Source: DASQWC01 sp035640475 (GTDB taxonomy: Bacteria > Actinomycetota > JAICYB01). Taken from it: a stretch of DNA of 9,006 nt. The stretch covers positions 1 to 9,006 of the forward strand of contig DASQWC010000116.1 in assembly GCA_035640475.1 (NCBI GenBank), written 5' to 3'. The notes beneath the pieces were generated by a model. The model was given only the letters and a program-made list of their open reading frames with translations, was not told the DNA's origin and did not search any database. Position 1 is the first letter of the stretch; each line of letters opens with the position of its first letter. The translations under genes and the position numbers were made by a program. Shown here in pieces: positions 1 to 7,600 of this stretch.

Positions 1-1
1 G

Positions 2-943
2 TCGGCCGGCGAAGAGGTCGAAAACGTCTTCGTCGCGATGCGTGATCGCTGGTTCGAACGCCTGCTCGGACCCGAACGTGACGAGCTGCCGTCGTCCGCG
101 CACATGGGCTACGTGCGCCGGCTGTCCCCGCTCGACACGACCTACACGAAGGAGCGCGCGACGGAGGTGTGCCTCTCGACACTCGCGAGCCTCGGCTTCG
201 CCCTTGCGGGTGACAGCAACATCCGCCTCGACTTGGACGACCGGCCGCAGAAATCGCCGCGCGCCTGCGTCATTGCGTCGGATCCACCGCGCGTGGTGCA
301 CCTGATCACGCGGGCGCAGGGAGGACTGCACGACTACCAGGCGTTCATGCACGAGGCCGGGCACGCCCTGCATTACGCGGGCTGCGACCCGAGGCTTCCG
401 TACACGTTCCGGCGGATCGGGCGCGATCACGCGCTGACGGAGATCTACTCGTACATCTGCGAGGCGATCACGCGCGAACCGGCGTGGCATGCGCAACATT
501 TCGGCCTCGACGACGAGACCGCACGCACGAACACAGACGGCACGATCTTCCTCGAAGGGCTTCTGTTCCGCCGCTACACGGCAAAGTTGCAGTTTGAGCT
601 CGGCTTCTGGTCCGACTTCGAAAGAGCCGGACTGACGAGCGACGACTATGCCGAGCGGCTCACGGCGGCGACAGGCATCCGCTATCCGCGCGAAGGTCAT
701 CTCGCGGACATGGACCCAGGCTTCTATTCCGCGGACTACCTGCGGGCGTGGATCCGGCACGCGCAGCTACGGGCGCACCTGATCGACGAGATCGGCGAGG
801 ACTGGTGGCGGAGCCCGAAGACGGGCGAGGTCCTGCGTGCGCTGTTCGCCGAGGGAACGAAGCCTTCGAGCGAGGACATTGCCGCGCGCCTCGGCTTCGA
901 CCCGTACGACACCGCACCGCTCGTCGCCGAGCTCAGCCAGTAA
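2..943 (+). CDS. M3-like zinc metallopeptidase (5'-truncated by window edge)
   Basis: The reading frame is open from base 2, upstream of the first ATG at 38, so this is most likely the C-terminal part of a longer protein. Counting from that ATG (301 residues), a zinc-peptidase HExxH motif lies at H105-E106-x-x-H109 in the context FMHEAGHALHYAG. E135 in HALTEIYS is a good candidate for the third zinc ligand. The HExGHALH form followed by a Glu about 25-30 residues later is typical of M3 peptidases (thimet oligopeptidase/oligoendopeptidase F), which cleave short peptides. The stretch GFYSADYLRAW near residue 227 could be the substrate-side helix region of that fold. I see no signal or membrane segment in the visible part, although the true N terminus is missing. 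The stop lies 6 bp before the M14 carboxypeptidase, so the two are probably cotranscribed. An M32-like or uncharacterised gluzincin is the main alternative. Confidence 0.82.
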   Translation, partial: SAGEEVENVFVAMRDRWFERLLGPERDELPSSAHMGYVRRLSPLDTTYTKERATEVCLSTLASLGFALAGDSNIRLDLDDRPQKSPRACVIASDPPRVVHLITRAQGGLHDYQAFMHEAGHALHYAGCDPRLPYTFRRIGRDHALTEIYSYICEAITREPAWHAQHFGLDDETARTNTDGTIFLEGLLFRRYTAKLQFELGFWSDFERAGLTSDDYAERLTAATGIRYPREGHLADMDPGFYSADYLRAWIRHAQLRAHLIDEIGEDWWRSPKTGEVLRALFAEGTKPSSEDIAARLGFDPYDTAPLVAELSQ

Positions 944-949
944 CGCTCC

Positions 950-2632
950 GTGCAAGGGGTCGCGTACGACCACTTCTATGCGTACGACGAGCTGACCGAA
1001 ACGCTGCGGTCTTGGGCCGAAGGCTCCCCGAAGCTGTGTGCACTCGAATCGATCGGCACGTCCTACGAAGGACGCGACATCTGGCTCGTCACGATGACGA
1101 ATACCGCGACCGGCGACCATCTCGACAAGCCGGGCTTCCTCATCGAGGCCAACATCCACTCGATGGAGTGGACCGGCTGTACAGCCGCGCTCCATCTCAT
1201 TCATCGGCTGCTCGTCGAGTACGGCAGGAACGAGCTGGTCACGCGCGCGCTCGACACGCGCGTCTTCTACGTCATCCCGCGGCTCAATCCCGACGGCGCC
1301 GAGCGAGGACTCGAGGAACGACGGTTCATCCGCTCCAGCGTGCGGCCCTACCCACGTGAACAGCAGGAGGACGGCCTGCGCGTCGAGGACGTCGACGGAG
1401 ACGGCCGTGTTCTCGACATGCGGATCGAGGACCCGAACGGGGCCTGGCGACCGCATCCCGAGGAGAAGAGCCTGCTCGTGCGGCGCGAGCCGGTCGACGG
1501 TCCGGGCGACGGCCCGTTCTACCGCCTGATGGCGGAGGGGCGCATCGAGAACTACGACGGCGTGACCATCAAGGTGCCCCCGCCGCTCGAAGGCCTCGAT
1601 CTGAACCGCAACTTCCCGGCGGAGTGGGCGCCGGAGCACGAGCAGCGCGGCGCGGGTCCATACCCCACGTCCGAGCCTGAGGTGCGCGCGATGGTGCAGG
1701 CGGTTACCGAGCGACCGAACATCATCGGGCACATCGCGTACCACACGTTCAGCGGCGTCCACCTGCGGCCGTATGCGGGCCGTCCCGACGACGACCTGCC
1801 GACGCAGGACCTACGTGCCTACCAGATCATCGGTGAGCGCGGCACCGAGCTCACTGGCTATCCGGCGGTCTCCGTCTTCCACGACTTCAAGTACGACCCC
1901 AAGCAGACGATCAAGGGCGGTGCGCACGACTGGCTGTACGACCACCTGGGCGTCTTTTCGTGGACGACAGAGTTCTGGAGCCCGCAGCGTCAAGCCGGGC
2001 TTTCGGAATACCACTTCACCGACTGGATCCGCGAACATCCAATCGAGGACGATCTCGCGCTCGTCCGCTGGGCGAAGCAGAACTATCCCGACGCCTACGC
2101 CGACTGGTACGAGTTCGATCACCCGGAGCTCGGCAAGGTCGAGCTCGGCGGCTGGGACATCGTCAACTACTGGTTCAACGTTCCGTTCGACAGGCTCGAG
2201 CAGGAGATCGCACCGCATTTCGACTGGGCGCTCTTCCACCTGCTCGTCTCCCCGCTGCTCGAGATCCGCTCGCTCGGGGTCGAGCGACTGGGCGAGACGT
2301 CCTTCCTCGTCCGGCTCGTTCTGCAGAACACCGGCTGGCTGCCGACAAACGTGACCGAAAAGGCGGTCGAGCGGAGCGCCGTGCGCGATGTCGACGTCGA
2401 GCTCGATCTTCCTGCGGAGGCTCGACTCGTCGGCGGCGAGCTGCGGAGCGAGGTCGGCCAGCTCAAAGGCCGCGTCGACAAGCGCTCGACGACGTGGTGG
2501 GCGAATGACGAGTCGACGAGCGACCTGGCGAAGCTGGAGTGGGTGATCGAGGCTCCGGCTGGAACCGAGATCGGTATCGAAGCGCGGCACCCGCGCGCCG
2601 GCACCGTGCGGCGCCGGCTCACCCTCGAATAA
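950..2632 (+). CDS. M14-family zinc carboxypeptidase, cytoplasmic type
   Basis: A 560-residue protein with the full M14 set. GTSYEGRDIW (36-45) is the usual N-terminal signature. H70-x-x-E73 in NIHSMEW gives two zinc ligands and H265 in AYHTFSG gives the third. RLNPDG (111-116) and DLNRNF (217-222) fit the substrate-binding Arg/Asn motifs, and E341 in WTTEFW fits the catalytic general base. M14 enzymes remove C-terminal residues from peptides. An insertion at about 127-210 contains D147-x-D149-x-D151-G, resembling a calcium loop. Residues from about 370 to 560 form a C-terminal extension, ending in what looks like a beta-rich accessory domain. The start is GTG at 950, six bases after the upstream stop; no strong Shine-Dalgarno is visible, which suits translational coupling. 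There is no signal peptide, although many M14 carboxypeptidases are exported. It probably finishes peptides generated by the upstream M3-like endopeptidase, which is inference. Confidence 0.93.
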   Translation: MQGVAYDHFYAYDELTETLRSWAEGSPKLCALESIGTSYEGRDIWLVTMTNTATGDHLDKPGFLIEANIHSMEWTGCTAALHLIHRLLVEYGRNELVTRALDTRVFYVIPRLNPDGAERGLEERRFIRSSVRPYPREQQEDGLRVEDVDGDGRVLDMRIEDPNGAWRPHPEEKSLLVRREPVDGPGDGPFYRLMAEGRIENYDGVTIKVPPPLEGLDLNRNFPAEWAPEHEQRGAGPYPTSEPEVRAMVQAVTERPNIIGHIAYHTFSGVHLRPYAGRPDDDLPTQDLRAYQIIGERGTELTGYPAVSVFHDFKYDPKQTIKGGAHDWLYDHLGVFSWTTEFWSPQRQAGLSEYHFTDWIREHPIEDDLALVRWAKQNYPDAYADWYEFDHPELGKVELGGWDIVNYWFNVPFDRLEQEIAPHFDWALFHLLVSPLLEIRSLGVERLGETSFLVRLVLQNTGWLPTNVTEKAVERSAVRDVDVELDLPAEARLVGGELRSEVGQLKGRVDKRSTTWWANDESTSDLAKLEWVIEAPAGTEIGIEARHPRAGTVRRRLTLE

Positions 2633-2670
2633 CACGCGAAGAATGACGGCGCAGCTGGCATTCTCCGCAA

Positions 2671-2700
2671 AAAGGGCGCCGGCTTGCGCCGGCGCCCTTT
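2671..2700. terminator. Bidirectional intrinsic terminator between convergent genes
   Basis: A perfect 13-bp stem (2671-2683 with 2688-2700) closes on a 4-nt loop, TTGC. The arm is AAAGGGCGCCGGC and its reverse complement. Read on the minus strand the stem runs into five T residues; on the plus strand only three T residues end the stem before CGTGG. It lies 38 bp after the M14 stop and 27 bp past the S8 stop, so it can serve both genes, with the better U-tract for the minus-strand S8 gene. Confidence 0.9.
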
Positions 2701-2727
2701 CGTGGTCCTTTCGACTGTGGTGCTGCG

Positions 2728-4398
2728 TTACTCGCTGAACGTGGCGAGGGAGCTCGTCATGCTGTCCACGTTCGTCGACCAGCTGGCTTCCGACCAGCTC
2801 GCCGCCGCCCAGCTCGCCGCGTTCCAGCTCGCCTGGGCCCAGCTCGCGGACGCCCAGCTCGCCTGCGCCCACGACGCACCGGACTTGAGATACGCCGCCC
2901 AGCTCGCCGCGTCAAAGACGCGACCGCCGTTCACCGTGTCCGCCTGCACGAACTTGTAGAGGCCGACGTTCGGGTTCGGCGGATTGTCGAGCGTCGAAGC
3001 AACACCCGCGTCGATCTCGCCGACGCCCGCGGCGTTGCCGCTCACGTTCGGGAGGTAGTTCGCCGCCAGCATGAGCGCGCCCTTGACCTGATCCGGGGTG
3101 AACCCGGGATGCCGCGCGAGGATCTGCGCCGCCGCCGCGGAGACAACCGGCGTGGAGAACGACGTGCCGGACATCCAGATGTAGCCGGGCGCGAGGATGC
3201 GCTCGGGCACCGTCTTCGCGATCGTGCTGTCCATCGGCGCCGGTGCGGCCATGTACCGGCCAGGGGCCGAGAGGTCCGGCTTGGTGAAGCCATCCATCGT
3301 CTTTCCGTACGCCGACCAGCTCGGAAGCGTGTCGTCACTCGGATCGGACGTTCCGTTCTGGTCGAGCGCGCCGACCGTGATCACGAACGGATCGTTGCCG
3401 GGTGCGTACGACATCGAGACCGGCCCGCCGTTGCCGTGGTTACCGGCCGCCGCGACAACGACGATGCCGTTCAGCCAGAGCGCCTCGACCGCGCGGTCGA
3501 GCGGATCGAACCGGATGCTCGTGTCGGTCGCGCCGGCCAGCGAGAAGTTGGCGACGCGGATGTTGTACTCCTTCGCGTGCGCCAGCACCCAGTCGGCTGC
3601 CGCGACAACGTCGCTCGTCCTCGACTGACCGTCGCCGTTCGCTGTTCGGATCGAGACGATCGGCGCGTTGGGCGCTCCGCCCGGGTAGGCGCCGGAACCG
3701 GCAGCGACGCCTGCAACCATCGTCCCGTGTCCTTCGCCGTCGCCGGACGCGTCGGTGCAGAGTGAGCAGATCGCCACGCTCGCGACGAGACGGCTGCCGA
3801 AATCGTCGCGGGCCTGGACGCCCGAGTCGATGATCGCGATCGCCGGCGCCTGCGGAGCAGGTCCGGTGATCTCGCCGGTCGCGGGATCGAACGAGTTCTG
3901 CAGGATCGACATGTCCGTCGAGTCCTGCCACATGGTCGAGTCCTGGTACCCCATCGCGCGAACGGTGACGTTCCGCGTGATCGCGGCCACATGCGAGTTC
4001 GTGGCGAGCTTGAGGAGGTCCTTACCGCTGATCGACGCCTGGACGCCGTTCAGGGACAGGAACTTCCGCTTCAGCTTCCCGTTCTCGTTCGTGACCTCCT
4101 TGCCGGTGTCGGACACCGTGCGATCTCGCGTGCCCTGCACGATCACGTCGAACTCCTTGAGCGGGTTCGCCGCCGCCGCCGCGAGCAGGTTGTCGGGGAC
4201 AACCGCCGACCCGCTGCCGGGACCCGAATTGATCGAGGACGCGCTCCCTGCAACGGGGACGACAAGCATCGCGGCCAGCGCGAGCATGATCATTCCGCGC
4301 TTTCCGCTCCCCCAGAGAGCATTCGAGCGAGACTCACCTCGCCGTCCCCAGAGCGCGTTCGCTCGAACGCCTCTACGAATAGATCCGTCCTGCCGCAT
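2728..4398 (-). CDS. Exported S8 (subtilisin-like) serine protease with Trp-motif tails
   Basis: A 556-residue protease. The ATG at 4398 is chosen because GGAAGGAG lies 7 nt upstream; an in-frame ATG at 4638 would add 80 low-complexity residues. Order: basic N region with NALWG at 14-18 and 26-30; hydrophobic export segment about 36-50, with likely cleavage after GSA (51-53); an I9-like propeptide about 81-145 (FDVIVQG to NGVQASISG); then the peptidase domain. The triad is D191 (AIIDSG), H224 (EGHGTMVAG) and S413 (GTSFSTP), with oxyanion N320 (AAAGNHG). C211 and C214 form a CxxC that could be a disulfide. The C terminus (500-540) is a ladder of Trp residues five apart, followed by a Ser/Thr-rich end, with no LPXTG or membrane anchor. 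Expected role: autoprocessed extracellular endopeptidase. It converges on the M14 gene and diverges from the Ig-repeat gene. Family assignment is firm; substrate is unknown. Confidence 0.95.
   Translation of the reverse strand: MRQDGSIRRGVRANALWGRRGESRSNALWGSGKRGMIMLALAAMLVVPVAGSASSINSGPGSGSAVVPDNLLAAAAANPLKEFDVIVQGTRDRTVSDTGKEVTNENGKLKRKFLSLNGVQASISGKDLLKLATNSHVAAITRNVTVRAMGYQDSTMWQDSTDMSILQNSFDPATGEITGPAPQAPAIAIIDSGVQARDDFGSRLVASVAICSLCTDASGDGEGHGTMVAGVAAGSGAYPGGAPNAPIVSIRTANGDGQSRTSDVVAAADWVLAHAKEYNIRVANFSLAGATDTSIRFDPLDRAVEALWLNGIVVVAAAGNHGNGGPVSMSYAPGNDPFVITVGALDQNGTSDPSDDTLPSWSAYGKTMDGFTKPDLSAPGRYMAAPAPMDSTIAKTVPERILAPGYIWMSGTSFSTPVVSAAAAQILARHPGFTPDQVKGALMLAANYLPNVSGNAAGVGEIDAGVASTLDNPPNPNVGLYKFVQADTVNGGRVFDAASWAAYLKSGASWAQASWASASWAQASWNAASWAAASWSEASWSTNVDSMTSSLATFSE
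2779..2907 (-). repeat. 15-bp in-frame tandem repeat coding an 'ASW' ladder
   Basis: On the plus strand CCA (Trp on the minus strand) recurs at 2779, 2794, 2809, 2824, 2839, 2854, 2869 and 2899, exactly 15 nt apart apart from one skipped step at 2884. Most copies carry CCAGCTCGC, coding A-S-W. In protein terms Trp falls at residues 500, 510, 515, 520, 525, 530, 535 and 540 of the S8 protease. The two variable positions of each unit hold A, Q, S, N or E. Coding phase is kept even across the degenerate unit. Confidence 0.93.
4309..4359 (-). repeat. Duplicated NALWG motif in the S8 protease N region
   Basis: NALWG occurs at residues 14-18 and 26-30 of the S8 protease, 12 residues apart, in Arg/Gly-rich sequence. 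Both copies precede the hydrophobic export segment, so they would be cytosolic until signal processing and then lost with the signal peptide. I know no established function for this motif. Confidence 0.85.
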
Positions 4399-4405
4399 TA
4401 CAAAA

Positions 4406-4413
4406 CTCCTTCC
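4406..4413 (-). promoter_or_regulatory. Strong ribosome binding site of the S8 protease gene
   Basis: On the minus strand GGAAGGAG is followed by the 7-nt spacer TTTTGTA and then ATG at 4398. It contains AAGGAG, close to the ideal anti-SD match, and fixes the start against the longer in-frame alternative at 4638. Confidence 0.9.
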
Positions 4414-4415
4414 AT

Positions 4416-4434
4416 CCCGCGGAGTGGCCGCGGG
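4416..4434 (-). promoter_or_regulatory. Inverted repeat in the S8 leader next to the RBS
   Basis: CCCGCGG (4416-4422) and CCGCGGG (4428-4434) are perfect 7-bp arms around a 5-nt loop. The inner edge is 2 nt from the Shine-Dalgarno sequence. It could be an mRNA hairpin controlling ribosome access or an operator. The geometry is visible; any role is inference. Confidence 0.5.
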
Positions 4435-4607
4435 CCGCAGTCGAAAGGCCAAATCGCCAGACCGCAACCTAGGAGCGCGTTCGAACAGCGACCTCCCCCG
4501 TTCGCGGTAGGCGCAGACAGATCCCTCTTTCGAGTGAACGAAGCACTCCGACTGAGGATCGGAAGCGCTCAAGCCTGGGTTTTCCGAGGCCGATGAGTCG
4601 TCTGGAG

Positions 4608-4629
4608 CGCGCGCGTATCTACGCGCGCG
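4608..4629. promoter_or_regulatory. 22-bp palindrome ahead of the Ig-repeat gene
   Basis: Ten-base arms CGCGCGCGTA and TACGCGCGCG flank a 2-bp centre and match perfectly. It ends one base before the GAAGG at 4631-4635 that precedes the preferred ATG at 4641. If translation starts at 4641 the palindrome is untranslated and could be an operator or leader hairpin. If it starts at 4593 it is coding, as alternating CG-rich codons. Confidence 0.45.
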
Positions 4630-4640
4630 TGAAGGCAATC

Positions 4641-7600
4641 ATGATCCTGCGGAAAATCGGCGTCCTCGTCAGCCTCTCGGGCCTGCGGCTTCGTCGCTTC
4701 AGGCTGCCGTCCGTTCTCGCCGGAGCCGCGATCATCCTGATGACGCTGTTCGCCGGAGCGTCCGGAGCCGGCGTTTCGAATTACCAGGGGACGCTGTACC
4801 TGGACGGTGCACCTTCTGCAGTTGCCGGCAGCTTCCAGTTGCTGGCGGCTGCCGGACCGGCCACGCCCGGCACACCCGTCGCGGTGGCCGGGCTGTCGGG
4901 AAGCGGCTCGATTCCCGGCGGCTCCGGCATCACCTACCAGTACATCTATGTCGTCTCGAGCGGCGGCGCGCGGACTGCGAGTGCGGCGGCCGTTACGGGT
5001 GCGATGCCGGCAAACGGCTCGGCGACGATCACCGCTGTCAACCTGGTGGGATCGGATCTCTATCGCCAGCGCATCGTCAGCGGCCTTCCGGTCAACAACT
5101 ATTTCCTCGTCAAGGCGAACGTCCCAACGTCGCCGTACGTCGATACGGTGGCCGATCCAGTCCCACTCAGTTCGGCGGCCGCACTGCCCCAAGCCGACGC
5201 GCGCGTTCAGACGGCCGCGAGCTGCGCGACCGTGAACGCCTGCGGGTACGTCGAGTTCGCGCCGGGCGTGGGATACACGAGCTCGATCCCGGTCGGCCCT
5301 GTCACGTCTACCCCCTCGATCCCGTCGACCTGCAAGGGCTGGACGGTGGACGCCACGGGAGGCGTGAGCTTCAGCGCAGGTACGTGGTCATTCCAGGTCC
5401 GGGTCAAGGCGAATACGGGTGCAAACGGCACCGCCTTTCTGACGGTCGGGATGTGGAAGGTCAACGACGCCGGCGCCCCGGTTTCCGGCGGGACGCTGAT
5501 CGATCCGACTCAGTTGTCCTCCGACGGATCGCAGAACTTGATCGTCGCCGGAACGACGCAGACGATCACGTACACGACGCCGTCGAACGTGCCGGCCTTC
5601 ACGCTCGCCTCGAACGAGCATCTTTGCGTGCAGTTCTGGCGGCACCAGACGGCACCATCGAGCAGCGGTGCGTCTCAGCGGACGCTGTCGCTTCTCGCGT
5701 ATGACCCGTTGAACGCGATCACCGTTCATCCGGCGCCGAATGCGACTCCTGCCGCGACCCTCGCGTCGCCAGCCGACGGGTTGCACACCACCTCCATCCC
5801 GACGCTCGGCGCGACGTATTCGGACGCGGAACCCGACGCCGGGAACATCACCATCCGGCTCTGCTCCGATTCCGGCTGCGGGACGCCGCTTCAGAACTCG
5901 GGGGCGATGGCGGCCACGAACGGCGCGACGCTCACGTGGACGCCGAGCGGCCCGCTCACGGACGGCACGTATTACTGGCAGGCCCAGGCGCAGGATGCCG
6001 TCGGGGCTTCGGCGTGGAGCTCGTCGCGCAGCTTCGTCGTCGATAACGCCGCGCCCACGACGACGATTAACTCGAGCCCGCCCCTGAACTCGAACGCCGC
6101 AAGCGGCAGCTTCTCGTTCAGCGCGAACGAGGCCGTGACCGGCTTCCAGTGCCGAGTCGACGGTGCCTCGTTCGCGTCCTGCACGAGCCCGTACGCGTAC
6201 GGTCCGCTCGCCGACGGACCGCACAGCTTCGACGTCAAGGCGACTGCCGACCTTGCCGGCAATCCAGGTACGACCACGAGCTATGGCTGGACGATCGACA
6301 CCGTCGCGCCTGACACGGCGATCACCTCCAGCCCGGCCGCGTTGTCGAACTCTGCGAGTCCGAGCTTCGGGCTCTCCGCCACGCAGTCCGGCTCGACGTT
6401 CCAATGCAGCCTCGACGGTGCTGCCTTTGCCGCCTGCGGAAATCCGGCCACGTACTCCGGGCTCGCCGACGGCGCGCACACCTTCCAGGCACGTGCCGTC
6501 GATCCGGCCGGGAACCAGGATCCGAGTCCGGCCTCGTATGCCTGGACGATCGACGCCACGCCGCCCAACACCTCAATCGGGCCGAGCGCTCCCGCGTCAC
6601 TGACGACCGCGACCGGCGCGACCTTCGACTTCTCCTCGAGCGAGCCCGGCTCCACCTTCCAGTGCTCCCTCGACGGCGCCGCGTTCGCGGCTTGCTCCAG
6701 TCCCAAGACGTACTCGGCCCTCGCGGACGGCAGCCACACGTTCCAGGTGCGCGCGACCGACATGGCGGCGAACACGGACCCGACACCCGCGTCCTACACG
6801 TGGACCATCGACACGACCCCGCCGGTGACCTCCATCGGCCCGACGACTCCGCCCGCGAATACCTCGTCGGCCGGCGCTGCGTTCGATCTCGCCTCGAACG
6901 AAGCCGGCTCGACGTTCGAGTGCCGCCTCGACGGGGCGTCGTTCGCCTCGTGCACAACGCCGGCCTCCTACACCGGTCTTGGCGACGGCACGCACACATT
7001 CGACGTACGGGCGACCGATGCAGCCGGGAACGTCGACACGAGCCCCGCCTCGTACACCTGGAGGATCGACAACGTCGCGCCGTCGACGGCCCCCGTTGCA
7101 CCGGCCGATACGCTCGCAACCAATACGCTGCCGCAGCTCCGCGCAAGCTTCGACGACGCAAGCGCCGGCGGCGATACGGGGACGGTTCAATTCCAGCTCT
7201 GCTCAAGCTCCGCGCCCGCGGGCACCGCCTGCGCGCCGCTTGTCCAGTCAGTCACGTCGAGCGCCGTAACGAGCGGTGGCACGGCGGGCGTGACGCCGGC
7301 GGCGCTTCCCGACGGCACCTACCACTGGCAGGCGCGCGCGACGGATGCGGCCGGCAACCAGTCGGGTTGGACGGCGACACGCAGCTTCCAGCTCGACACG
7401 TCGGTCCCCGCCGTCCCCTCCGACGCGTCACCGGCCGACGGCGCGTGGGTTCGCACGGTGCAATTGAGCGGCACGTTCAGCAAGCCGGCGTTCGCCGGAA
7501 CCGGGAGCGTCGAATTCCGGATCTGCATGGATGCCCTCTGCCTCACGGTCGTGACGAGCGGCAGCTCCGGCACCCTCGTCAACGGCGGCGTCGCTGGGTG

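Larger units (their letters stand above)
4399..4640. other. Divergent intergenic region, S8 protease / Ig-repeat protein
   Basis: About 240 bp between the two divergent exported-protein genes. It holds the S8 leader, two inverted repeats (4416-4434 and 4608-4629) and presumably both promoters. A minus-strand TAGGTT (plus-strand AACCTA, near 4466) would pass as an actinobacterial -10, but no matching -35 was found, so no promoter is called. No riboswitch class was recognised. Confidence 0.6.

Noticed and set aside
767..1762. 331-codon open frame on the minus strand opposite the M14 gene
   Set aside because: Antisense shadow of a well-supported gene in GC-rich DNA. Its translation is Arg/Glu/Val-rich with no domain, while the plus frame has a full catalytic set.
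2640..2664. AGAATG/CATTCT inverted repeat just after the M14 stop
   Set aside because: Only 6 bp with a 13-nt loop and no T-run; the much stronger hairpin is immediately downstream.
1811..2872. 353-codon open frame on the minus strand across the M14 3' end and the terminator
   Set aside because: It runs through the strong terminator and overlaps the S8 C terminus on the same strand in another frame. Its GELG-type repeats are a frame-shifted reading of the 15-bp repeat.
2779..2907. CRISPR-like or minisatellite array
   Set aside because: The 15-nt period has no unique spacers and stays in the S8 reading frame, so it is coding repetition.
2684..2959. Plus-strand frame with QLA repeats
   Set aside because: It is the antisense reading of the ASW ladder and starts inside the terminator loop.
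4399..4592. Riboswitch (c-di-GMP, cobalamin or ydaO type) in the S8 leader
   Set aside because: Short look-alike strings are present, but the conserved core boxes of these classes are missing.
4399..4638. N-terminal extension of the S8 protease to an ATG at 4638
   Set aside because: It adds 80 low-complexity residues before the signal segment, whereas ATG 4398 has a near-perfect ribosome site at the right spacing.
5388..6479. 363-codon minus-strand frame opposite the Ig-repeat gene
   Set aside because: Arg-rich antisense shadow without start context or domain; the opposite strand has a coherent modular protein.
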